Positions 1 through 8,016 of a stretch of 64,000 bases of DNA are shown piece after piece (position 1 is the first letter of the stretch; each line of letters opens with the position of its first letter). The stretch covers positions 2,046,001 to 2,110,000 of the forward strand of contig NZ_OY787469.1 of assembly GCF_963678835.1 (NCBI RefSeq), read 5' to 3'. This stretch comes from an uncultured Desulfuromonas sp. GTDB lineage: Bacteria > Desulfobacterota > Desulfuromonadia > Desulfuromonadales > Desulfuromonadaceae. The notes below the pieces were generated by a model. The model was not told the DNA's origin. It saw nothing but the letters and a program-made list of their open reading frames with translations, and did not search any database. Both the position numbers and the translations under genes were made by a program.

Positions 1-33
1 CTGACAATACGAATTTTTAGCATTGACAGAGCA

Positions 34-193
34 CTAGCAGGGTGTTGAAAAAGTCCCATCCGGGGCCTTTTCAACGACGCAAGCCGAAAATGCGATTTCC
101 GTCTTGCTTACAAAATCAAGCACTTGAAAACATATCCTTGATTTTGGTCGCCCGTCCATGGGCTCCATAGGCTGTTTTTCAACAGCCTGCTAG
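34..193. mobile_element. MITE-like inverted-repeat element, copy 1
   Basis: A 160-bp noncoding element flanked by CTAG on both sides. Its ends are inverted repeats: CAGGGTGTTGAAAAA on the left and the complement of TTTTTCAACAGCCTG on the right. Further copies lie at 6190-6349 and 35033-35193 (both in the opposite orientation), with a degenerate copy at 7153-7312. There is no coding capacity, so it would need a transposase acting in trans. CTAG/CTAA looks like a 4-bp target duplication. The parental IS family is not certain. It ends about 30 bp before the ABC transporter start, so it may have replaced the native upstream region. Confidence 0.75.
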
Positions 194-229
194 GTAGTTT
201 TTGCTGTTGGTCTCACCAAAGGAATGATG

Positions 230-1909
230 ATGAAAGAGTTTTTTAGGCAATGGCGCCCCTATCTGGTTTACGGCGCTCTGTTCAGTCTGTTTATCAATGT
301 ATTGCAACTGACCTTTCCATTATACATGTTGCAGATTTATGACCGGGTCCTCGCCAGTTACAGTTTGCCGACACTTTATGCGCTGACCTTGGCGGCCGTG
401 GTTTCCTTGATTGTTATGGCGACTCTGGAATTTATCCGTTCCCGTTTGCTGGTGCGCTGTGGCGTTGAAGTTGATCAGTGCCTCAGTGCCACGGTTCTCG
501 ATCAGTTGATTAAGCAATCGGTTCATGCGCAACCCTCCACCCAACAAGCCTCGCTGAGGGATGTCAATCTGCTACGCAATTTTTTTGCCGGTAGTGCCAT
601 TTTTACCTTGTTCGATATCCCATGGTCACCGATTTTTCTGGCGGTAATCTATCTGCTGCACCCGCTGTTGGGGCTGGTGGCCACCGCTGGCGCGGTGCTG
701 CTCATAGTGTTTGCCGTGCTCAATGAGCGGATGACCCGTAAGCCATTGGATACGGCCAATACGGTCAATGGTTTTGCCATGAAATTTGTCGACATTGCAC
801 GGCGCAATGCCCATACCGTGGGCTGTTTGGGAATGGTGGAAGCGGCGACGCAAAAGTGACAGGGGTTTAATGACAGTGTGACAAAATTGCAGACGGAAGC
901 GAGTCGGCAGTCCGGCCTGATCCAATCACTGTCGAGCTGGCTGCGGCAGTCGATGCAAGTGTTTATTTACGGTGTCGGTGCCTGGCTGACCCTAAAGGGG
1001 GAAGCCACAGCAGGGTGCATGATCGCATCTTCCATTATCATGGGCAAGGCACTGGCTCCCGTGCAGATGGGAATCAGTTCATGGAAGAGCATGATTGAAG
1101 CCCGCGGTGCCTGGAGCCGACTGGACGCCCTGCTGTCGGATCTTGATAAACGAGAAACCATGGAACTTCCTCCACCGCAGGGCAACCTCCAAGCGGAACA
1201 TGTTTCGTTTGCCGTGGGGCTTGTCCCTATTTTACGAGATATTCATTTTTCGCTTAACGCCGGAGAATCCATGGGCTTGATCGGCCCTTCCGGTGCAGGC
1301 AAGTCAACTCTCTGCCGGTTGCTGCTGGGCCTTTGGCGACCGCAGCACGGCACCGTGCGTCTCGACGGGGCGGATATCTATACTTGGGACCCACAGGCGT
1401 TGGGCCCCTGGCTGGGCTATCTGTCGCAAGATGTTGAATTGTTCAGCGGCACTGTTGCCGAAAATATTGCCCGCCTTGGCAACGTCGATTCTGAAAAAGT
1501 GATCACCGCAGCCCGCCGGGCCGGTGTTCATGAAATGATTCTCAATTTCCCTCTCGGCTATGATACCCCTGTTGGCGAAGGCGGCGCGGTGCTGTCGGGC
1601 GGTCAACGTCAACGTATCGGCTTGGCACGAGCACTTTATGGAGATCCACGTTTGGTTATCCTTGATGAACCCAATGCCAATCTTGATGAAGAAGGAGAAG
1701 CGGCGTTGGTGCGGGCGTTCGCCGCGTTGAAAAGCGATGGTGTCACCGTGATTGTCGTGTCCCATAAGCCGACGCTTTTGTCCGGGATGGATAAAATTCT
1801 GATGCTGAAAGGCGGCCAGATCGCTTTGTTCGGTCCGCGTGACGCGGTTTTTGCCAAACTCATGGAGGCTCAGAATACGCAGCGTCCAGAGGGCCGGGTT
1901 GCGCCATGA
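230..1909 (+). pseudogene. Type I secretion ABC transporter (PrtD/HlyB-like), interrupted by in-frame TGA
   Basis: This would be the inner-membrane ATPase/permease of a type I secretion system, about 560 aa. The N-terminal half has hydrophobic segments of an ABC transmembrane domain. The C-terminal half has Walker A GPSGAGKST (about residue 354), the signature LSGGQRQRIGLARAL and Walker B LVILDEP. An in-frame TGA at 857-859 splits it. The reading continues in the same frame after it (QGFNDSVTKLQTEASR), at a place where relatives often have Trp, so a TGG to TGA change is the simplest explanation. Of three consecutive ATGs (224, 227, 230), 230 is best spaced from AAAGGA at 218-223. The gene precedes the adaptor and TolC genes, the classic T1SS order. 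It is probably inactive unless the stop is read through or is a sequencing error. Confidence 0.85.
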
Positions 1910-1963
1910 TTCGAAATATTGAGGGGAATGCTTTGTTGTCCCGACAAAATAAGGAAATCTTAC

Positions 1964-3403
1964 ATGTCTGAGCAAGAAGAGAACAGGGAGCAAGACCAAC
2001 CGCGGAAAAAACCTGCTGAGGGCAAATGGTGGGACCGTTTTTTTCGGACCCAGATCAGCGAAGAAGATTATGAAAAACTCGGCGATGAGCAAGCTCCGGC
2101 CCCGCAACTGGATATTCATTTTACTGATCGCAGACGATTAATCACTGCCGGGCTGCTGGTGATCATCCTGTTTTTCGGTTGTGGAGGATTGTGGATCAGC
2201 TTGGCACAAATTAGTGGCGCCGTCATTGCTTCCGGTGAAGTGCGTGTCGACAGTGAACGGAAAACGGTTCAGCATCTGGAAGGGGGGATTGTTCGTTCAA
2301 TCCTGGTTCGTAACGGTGACCGGGTTGACGCCGGTCAACCCCTCATTGTGTTGGACAGCTCCCGTATTGTCTCGGCAACGGATCAATTAAAGCTGCAGAT
2401 TATGTCCGCCTTGCTGACCCAGGCGCGTCTGCAGGCGGAAAAAGATCTGGCTGAAAAGGTAGTTTGGCCTGCCTGTGAAGAGGGCATCGCCATTGAAAAA
2501 TATGCTGAACTCAAAGAGAGTGAGGAAAAGGTTTTCGTCAATGGGCGACAATCATTGCTGACCCAGATCGGTTTGTTGCGCAAGCAGATCGATCAGCTTT
2601 ATCAACAGGATCTCAGTCTTGAGGCCCGTCGCCAGGCGGAAGAAAAGATTGTCGCTACCTTGCAAGAAGAGCTCGATGCCAAACTGATTTTGTATCAAGA
2701 CCATTATATTGATAAAACCCGGATTCTCGAATTGCGTCGTGCGGTTGCCGAACACCAAGGGCAACAGGCACAGGTGCGCGGCTCCCAGGCGGAACTTCGT
2801 GAAAAGATAGCTGAATTCGAATTGCGAATCAGTGGTTTACAGACCACGTACCAGCAACAGGCCAGCAGTCGGCAGGCTGAAATTCGCCAACGGCTCTTTG
2901 ATCTTCAGCAGCAACTCGTTCCGCTGATCGATGCCCGCCAACGTCTGACCGTCACAGCTCCGGTTACTGGAGAAGTTGTGGCGTTACAGGTTCATTCTGA
3001 AGGTGGAGTGATCAGCCCCGGCCAGCCGTTGTTGGATCTTGTGCCCAAGGACACACCCTTGATCATTGAATGTCCGATCATGGTCAAGGACATCACCCAC
3101 CTGTATAAAGGACAACCGGCCGATGTCCAACTGCTGGCCTTCAACCAGCGCACGACGCCGAAGATCAAAGGAACTGTTGTCTATATTTCTGCGGACCGCT
3201 TGATGCGCCAGACGCCCTACGGTGAACAACCCGCCTATATTGCTCATGTTGAACTTGAAAAAAAGATGTTGCATGAAAATGATCTCTATCTGACAGCCGG
3301 AATGCCAGCGGCAGTTTTTATCCGTACCGAACCACGCACGGTGCTGGATTATCTTCTTGAACCCCTTAAGCTCAACTTTGAACGGGCGTTGCGTGAAAAC
3401 TAG
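1964..3403 (+). CDS. HlyD-family type I secretion membrane fusion protein
   Basis: This is the periplasmic adaptor linking the inner-membrane ABC exporter to a TolC-type channel, 479 aa. It has a charged cytoplasmic N-terminus (about 60 residues), one transmembrane helix (about 62-85, ending in WISLAQISGAVIASGEV), a split lipoyl/barrel-sandwich motif (KTVQHLEGGIVRSILVRNGD, closed again near TVTAPVTGEVVALQVHS), a long Gln/Glu-rich coiled coil between them, and a C-terminal beta domain. The start at 1964 is chosen because AAGGA at 1951-1955 precedes it and MSEQEE begins a normal hydrophilic tail. An upstream in-frame start at 1919 would add 15 unlikely residues. This gene is intact, unlike its T1SS partners on both sides. 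Confidence 0.92.
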   Translation: MSEQEENREQDQPRKKPAEGKWWDRFFRTQISEEDYEKLGDEQAPAPQLDIHFTDRRRLITAGLLVIILFFGCGGLWISLAQISGAVIASGEVRVDSERKTVQHLEGGIVRSILVRNGDRVDAGQPLIVLDSSRIVSATDQLKLQIMSALLTQARLQAEKDLAEKVVWPACEEGIAIEKYAELKESEEKVFVNGRQSLLTQIGLLRKQIDQLYQQDLSLEARRQAEEKIVATLQEELDAKLILYQDHYIDKTRILELRRAVAEHQGQQAQVRGSQAELREKIAEFELRISGLQTTYQQQASSRQAEIRQRLFDLQQQLVPLIDARQRLTVTAPVTGEVVALQVHSEGGVISPGQPLLDLVPKDTPLIIECPIMVKDITHLYKGQPADVQLLAFNQRTTPKIKGTVVYISADRLMRQTPYGEQPAYIAHVELEKKMLHENDLYLTAGMPAAVFIRTEPRTVLDYLLEPLKLNFERALREN

Positions 3404-3549
3404 TGCTCCGTCACTGCTGAAAATTTGTGTGAAGGGCATGAGGATGGCACAACATCATGCCGTTTACGCCGTAGAAATGGTGCGGCGGAGCCGGACCCGA
3501 AAATTTAGTGATGCTGCACGGATGGCGCTAGTTTAAGGGAAAGAGCAGC

Positions 3550-3589
3550 AAGACTGGGACTGTCCCCGCACGGGGGCTGTCCCAGTCTT
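3550..3589. terminator. GC-rich hairpin, possible bidirectional terminator
   Basis: Complementary arms AAGACTGGGAC and GTCCCAGTCTT enclose a nested CCCCG/CGGGG stem. A run of four T follows on the plus strand. It could end transcription after the HlyD-type gene or be part of a repeat element. No second copy was noticed in the window. Confidence 0.5.
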
Positions 3590-3704
3590 TTGCGGTGCAA
3601 ACCGCCACCGTTTCATGGTCCGTAAATATCTGGGACCGCCCAGGTAGGGCTTGGAGGCGGTCTCGAGTTTACTACGGAATCGTTTAAACTTGAACTTGTC
3701 CATG

Positions 3705-3786
3705 GTAGGAGCGGCTTCAGCCGCGAATTTCCATCATGAAAAGGATCAATGCCTGAACAATTCGCGAATAAATTCGCTCCTACAGG
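3705..3786. repeat. REP-like inverted repeat
   Basis: The left arm GTAGGAGCGGCTTCAGCCGC and the right arm, whose complement reads CTGTAGGAGCGAATTTATTC, share the GTAGGAGCG head. That head is typical of REP palindromes in Pseudomonas and other proteobacteria. Each arm also folds on itself (GCGGCTTCAGCCGC; GCGAATAAATTCGC). Only this pair was seen in the window. Confidence 0.5.
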
Positions 3787-3843
3787 TGGTCTTTCCAATG
3801 ACAAAATTGAGTGTGTTCTAAAACTAGGAACCCGACCTAAGAG

Positions 3844-5181
3844 ATGAAGCCGATGACGAAAATGTTTTTTTTGAAAATGGTGGTGTTCGGATTGATCCTT
3901 GGACACTTTATGTGCGGAGAACTCTTTGCGCAGAACCTTTCTCTGGAGCAGTGCCTGCAGCTTGGCCTGAGTCAGAACCCTGAAATTCGCTCCTATATGT
4001 TGTCCCATGAAGAGGCGGACATTGCCATTAAGGAAGCTTGGGGAGAATTCCTGCCGACGTTGAGTCTTGAATATCGTTACAATCAGCTGAATAACGATTC
4101 CTCCAACGAGACGGATAACGACTATCTCGATCAGGATAGCGACAGTTTCAGTTGCCGACTGACTCAACCTCTATTCAGCGGTCTATCCGGTGTTGCCGGA
4201 GTTAAGCATGCGAGGACGTTTCGTGATTATCGTCAACAGGAGCTTAATGCCATTCTATTGCAGCGTACGAGGGAGATCAGGACCAGTTTTTATGAATATC
4301 TGCAGGCAAGCCAACGCTCCGAGCAGTGGCGGGCGTCCGTAAATCGTTTAGAGAGCCAGAAAGAAATTGCAACGGCTTGGGTTGAGCAGGAGTTGGTCCC
4401 TCGTCTGCATCTTCTCGAAACCGAAGTTGAGCTTTCCAATGCCCGCCATGAACTCATTCGCTCAGAAGCGGAAAAAGCCGTCGCCAAAGCGCGGATGCGC
4501 CAATGGCTGGCGTTTTCCCCCAAAGAGGATTTTGAGCTGATCGGAAGTTTTGATCGACCCGATACCTTTACTTGCGCACCGTTGGCGGTCTGCATTGAAC
4601 AGGCATTGCAAAAGCGTCCTGAACTGGCCGCGGCCCAACTGGATGTGGAACTGTCCCGTCTGGACCGCAATAGAATTATGGCCAGAAATCTCCCTCAGGC
4701 GCAACTGGAAGCGTCTTGGACCGATTATCAGCGCGATTACGACACGGAACAGTATAACGACGATGAACGCGATTACTACAGTATCAGCCTCAACGTGACT
4801 ATGAGGCCCTTTCAGGGGGGGAAAAACTACTACGCGTGGCGTAAGCAAAAGGTGACCATTGACCGTTTGACGCAGAGACTGGCCTATCAACGCCATGCGA
4901 TTGTCAACGAAGTTGAGACCCGTTACCAGCAGCTCCATGAAGCCAGGGCGCGCATTGATAACGGTCAAGATGCTTTGTCCGCGGCTCGAGCCGCGTATGA
5001 AGTGGCCAGCCGCTCAGCGGAGTTGGGGGTTATTTCCCTGGATGATCTGCTTGATTCTGAATTGCGTCTGACCCGTGCGGAGATCAGCTCATCGACTCTA
5101 AGGCGGCGTGGCAGCTGGCACGGGTCCAGCTTGACTACGCTGTTGCCGGAGGGAATGGCCTGGATGCGTCGCTCTGAGTGA
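3844..5181 (+). pseudogene. TolC-family outer membrane efflux protein with 3'-terminal frameshift
   Basis: This is the outer-membrane channel of the type I secretion system, 445 aa as read. It has a signal peptide (about residues 1-29, ending LFAQ), the TolC entry motif NLSLEQCLQLGLSQNPEIR and two helical/beta OEP halves. The last 33 residues (SSSTLRRRGSWHG and on) are unlike the family. The next frame encodes a perfect TolC tail (QLIDSKAAWQLARVQLDYAV, stop at 5175-5177). A one-base deletion near 5085 therefore explains the C-terminus. Only the end of the last helical repeat is affected, so some function may remain. It lies 440 bp from the adaptor gene and 67 bp upstream of the broken kinase gene. 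Confidence 0.85.
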
Positions 5182-5248
5182 AGGATGCTTTTGAGAGGTA
5201 CGTCCTTACGATCATGGCCATGCAACGCGCGTAGAGAAGGGGGCCTTT

Positions 5249-6156
5249 ATGCATAAAAAATGCTCAGGTGTCGTCCTTTTCCTTCTTGTGCTGGGCTTGT
5301 TTTCGTCCTCCGCTTTTGCCGCTATTCTCGTCGCTGACTCCCGCCATGACATCAACCTGGCGGGAAAACTTGTACTGTATTCAGACCCTTCCGCAAATCT
5401 CTGTTTGAAAGATGTCTTGCGCCTTCGCGACACAGATTTCAGGTCCATTTCCGGTTTTTTAAAGAATCATAGGGAAGGTGAAGAAAACGCCAAGAAGCAA
5501 GTAAAAGAAAAGACTGGTGATTTACAGCTGAAGAGCGCACAACTTGAGGAATCACTGCAAATTGAGCAACAAGCCAGGGAGAATCAATCTGGATTTATTG
5601 ATATGATTTCCCATGAATACAGAACCCCATTGGCGATTCTGAAAACAAGATTGTCCGTTTTACCAGTGAACAGATTCCACTGGAAGACTTCTTGCGGCGA
5701 CTACACCAAAAAGTGACAAAACTGTGGGGAGATAGCCGTTTCGTTTTTTCTGTCGATGTGTCCCCGGACATCCGTGTTTTGGGAGACCGTAACCTGCTGG
5801 AAACGGCGTTGTTTAATTTGCTTGATAATGCCGTCAAGTCCGGAACGGGAGAGGGCGAAATCCTTCTTGAAGCTATGATGGACGACAAGGTGGTGCAAAT
5901 TGATGTGATCAATAGCATCGTGCCGGACAGACTGCAATCAACTCATGGTCTGCTGGACCGCAATGCCCTGGGGGGGGGTAATTCAAGAGGTATCCATGGA
6001 ACCGGCATCGGTCTTCATCTTGTTCCACAGATTGTAACCCGTCACCATGGTGATGTCTCCATGGTAATCCTCAAGCCGGACCGGGTGAGAGCAAGGGTGC
6101 GACTGCCGCTGCTCCTGATAGACTCTCGGAACACGTCACTTTTCCGTGAGGTTTGA
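5249..6156 (+). pseudogene. Sensor histidine kinase remnant (7TMR-DISM type), internally deleted and frameshifted
   Basis: The N-terminus has a signal peptide (to about SSSAFA) and the start of an extracellular 7TMR-DISMED2-like domain. It then jumps at about residue 65-70 straight to a coiled coil and an H-box (SGFIDMISHEYRTPLAIL), so the rest of the sensor and all seven TM helices are missing. After the H-box the frame is lost; the first reading stops at 5716. Frame +2 from about 5641 continues as IVRFTSEQIPLEDFLRRLHQ and then HATPase motifs NLLDNAVKSG and GTGIGLHL, ending at 6156. Most of the dimerisation helix pair is gone. The GAAGGGGG-ATG start is normal. It was presumably the partner of the OmpR-type regulator downstream. 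Confidence 0.85.
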
Positions 6157-6189
6157 CAGCTGGCGTAAGTTTAGTGAGATTTGTAACAT

Positions 6190-6349
6190 CTAACAGGCTG
6201 TTAAAAAACAGACTGTGGAGCCCATGGACGGGCGATCAAAATCAAGGACAGGTTTTCAAGTCCTTGATTTTGTGAGCAAGACGGAAATCGTATTTTCGAC
6301 TTGCGTCGTTAAAAAATCCCCGGACGGGACTTTTTCAACATCCGGCTAA
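6190..6349. mobile_element. MITE-like inverted-repeat element, copy 2
   Basis: A 160-bp element of the same family as 34-193 but inverted. CTAA flanks both sides instead of CTAG. The terminal CAGGCTGTTAAAAAA and TTTTTCAACATCCGG arms are slightly diverged. It sits between the kinase remnant and the response regulator gene, about 110 bp before the latter's start. Confidence 0.75.
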
Positions 6350-6457
6350 AATGGTTTTGTTTTTTTAATGTGTCAGATAACTTGATTTGAGTCACTGTTT
6401 TTACCTATAGTTTAAGTCTGCGTTGTGATTTCATTTCGACTTTCTCGGAGTCGTGGC

Positions 6458-7156
6458 ATGGTTTATGGAAAAATTATCGTTGTCGAAGATGATCCAGATT
6501 TGCTGGAAAGTGTGCTCGAGTACCTGCACATCAAACAGTTTAACGCCGTTGGTGCCGCTAATGCCTTGGAGTTTTATAAAAAACTCTCTAGTGAAACGTT
6601 CGATTTGGCGATTGTGGATCTAGGGTTGCCCGATGGTGATGGCTTTGAACTCGTAGAACACCTTCGTCGTCACATTGGATTGGGGATCATTATTTTGACC
6701 GCTCAGGGAGGGACAGCGCAAAAAATACGTGGCTATCATTGTGGTGCTGACTATTATTTTGTCAAACCGGTTGAAATGGCTGAGTTGGTTGCAGCGATCC
6801 GCAATTTATTGAGTCGTCTAGCTACCAGAGTGGAATCTGCCGTGCTGCTTGAAGAATCATGGTGCCTGCATTGCCAGGACTGGACTCTGGTGGGACCCCA
6901 GAAACAACAGATTGACGTCACCGGCAAGGAGTTGACTTTTTTGCAGGAGCTGGTTGCCGTCAACGGTGAAACCGTGACGAGGACGCATCTGCTGCAACAA
7001 CTTAGTTACCCCCTCGAAGGTCCTTATGGTGGCCGGGCTCTGGATACCTTGGTGGCCCGCCTGCGCAAAAAAATTAAATCCGCGACGGGCTTCATGCCGA
7101 TAAAAACCGTTCATGCCTTAGGCTATCGTTTCAGCTCTCATTGCCGTTACGACTAA
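6458..7156 (+). CDS. OmpR/PhoB-family response regulator
   Basis: This is a transcription factor of a two-component system, 232 aa. The receiver domain has the acidic pair VVEDDPD, phospho-acceptor Asp in LAIVDLGLPDGDGFE, Thr in IIILTAQ and the Lys in YYFVKPVEM. The C-terminal winged helix ends in LDTLVARLRKKI and IKTVHALGYRFSS, the usual OmpR-type DNA-binding signature. Start 6458 is preferred over 6425 because MVYGKIIVVEDD begins the receiver fold directly and CGGAGT lies just upstream. The stop codon falls in a degenerate MITE-like sequence. The neighbouring kinase is broken, so its phosphodonor is unknown. The next gene is a giant adhesin whose promoter has phased direct repeats, a plausible target. 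Confidence 0.92.
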   Translation: MVYGKIIVVEDDPDLLESVLEYLHIKQFNAVGAANALEFYKKLSSETFDLAIVDLGLPDGDGFELVEHLRRHIGLGIIILTAQGGTAQKIRGYHCGADYYFVKPVEMAELVAAIRNLLSRLATRVESAVLLEESWCLHCQDWTLVGPQKQQIDVTGKELTFLQELVAVNGETVTRTHLLQQLSYPLEGPYGGRALDTLVARLRKKIKSATGFMPIKTVHALGYRFSSHCRYD

Positions 7157-7312
7157 CAGGGGCTTGAAAACGTTTCATCCAAGGTCTTTTCAATGAACCA
7201 CGCCGAAAGTATGATTGTTATCTTGCTGACAACATCACGCACTTGTGAAAACACGCCCTTTAGATTGGTCGCCCGACCATAGGCTCCACTGGCTTTTTTC
7301 GACAGCCCGCCA
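7153..7312. mobile_element. Degenerate MITE-like element, copy 4
   Basis: A diverged relative of 34-193 in the same orientation. It starts CTAACAGGGGCTTGAAAA and ends GGCTTTTTTCGACAGCCCG, with many substitutions inside. Its left flank CTAA contains the TAA stop of the response regulator gene. Confidence 0.55.
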
Positions 7313-8016
7313 CCCCTTGGGCTATCTCCCGAAATAAAAATAAACCCTTCCTTGATTGATATCTGCACCTGAGCGGAAAATGTGCCGGGTGTAAAAGGTT
7401 GGGCTGTTTTTACTAATGAATTAATTGTATTAATTATCGCTGTGCCAATTTTCGGAATGCCATACTTTTTTTGTATTTTTTGCGTGAGCTTCAAGATCGC
7501 CACTTATGGCATGACACCATGAGTGATGTGTTTTATGCTGCGTCTCGAAAGAGGAAAAGGGGTCTCTTGAATAGCGGGCTTACTGACCGCCATCGATAGA
7601 AAAAAATGTAATTATGCGATCTGTTCAGTCGACAATATATTGTAATTATAGAGGGATTTGTTTGTCGCTCTGATTTTATCTCTCGTGTTTTCTCGGATGA
7701 TGAACTCATTTACTGTGCCTTTTTCCCATGTGTTATTTTTTTTAATTATGTAAGATTTTGTAAGATTTTGTAAGATTGTGAAGGAAAAATGTAAGCTGTT
7801 TTTTGTAGCCTCTTAAGATAAGCTTTATGCGCTAATTTGTAAGTCGCATCTTATAATGGCTTTTTTGAGAAAGAGAAATCAAGCTGTGTTCTTTGCCGCT
7901 CATTAAGGTGATCGCGACGGGAAACGGTCTCACTGTCTCTCATAATTCTGGTTATGTATTCGCTTCTGATTTTGTCAATCTTATAAAAACGTCGTTCGTC
8001 TGACTGGAGGAAAAGT
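7313..8016. other. AT-rich upstream region of giant protein 1
   Basis: About 700 bp with no supported gene. It contains the repeat/promoter block described separately and the strong ribosome binding site GGAGG at 8006-8010, seven bases before the ATG of the giant gene. Confidence 0.6.
7750..7857 (+). promoter_or_regulatory. Phased direct repeats and -10 element upstream of giant protein 1
   Basis: GTAAGATT occurs at 7750, 7760 and 7770, exactly 10 bp apart. Related GTAAG words lie at 7791 and 7839. A consensus TATAAT sits at 7852-7857 with no recognisable -35 hexamer at the proper distance, which suggests an activated promoter. OmpR/PhoB-family regulators bind direct repeats spaced about one helical turn, and such a regulator is encoded immediately upstream. 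The assignment to that regulator is inference. Confidence 0.5.

Larger units (their letters stand above)
3404..3843. other. Intergenic region between adaptor and TolC genes
   Basis: These 440 bp hold no convincing gene. They contain a strong hairpin (3550-3589) and a Pseudomonas-REP-like inverted repeat (3705-3786). The long gap is unusual inside a T1SS operon, whose genes are normally closely spaced. It suggests inserted sequence. Confidence 0.6.

Noticed and set aside
857-859. TGA read as selenocysteine
   Set aside because: No reason for Sec in an ABC permease at this place and no obvious SECIS hairpin directly after it; a TGG to TGA change is simpler.
3438-3536. 32-residue plus-strand frame with a weak ribosome site between adaptor and TolC genes
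   Set aside because: Too short and without recognisable relatives; it lies in a repeat-rich gap.
7153-7503. 116-codon minus-strand frame upstream of giant gene 1
   Set aside because: Overlaps the degenerate MITE and the end of the regulator gene, with no supporting motif.
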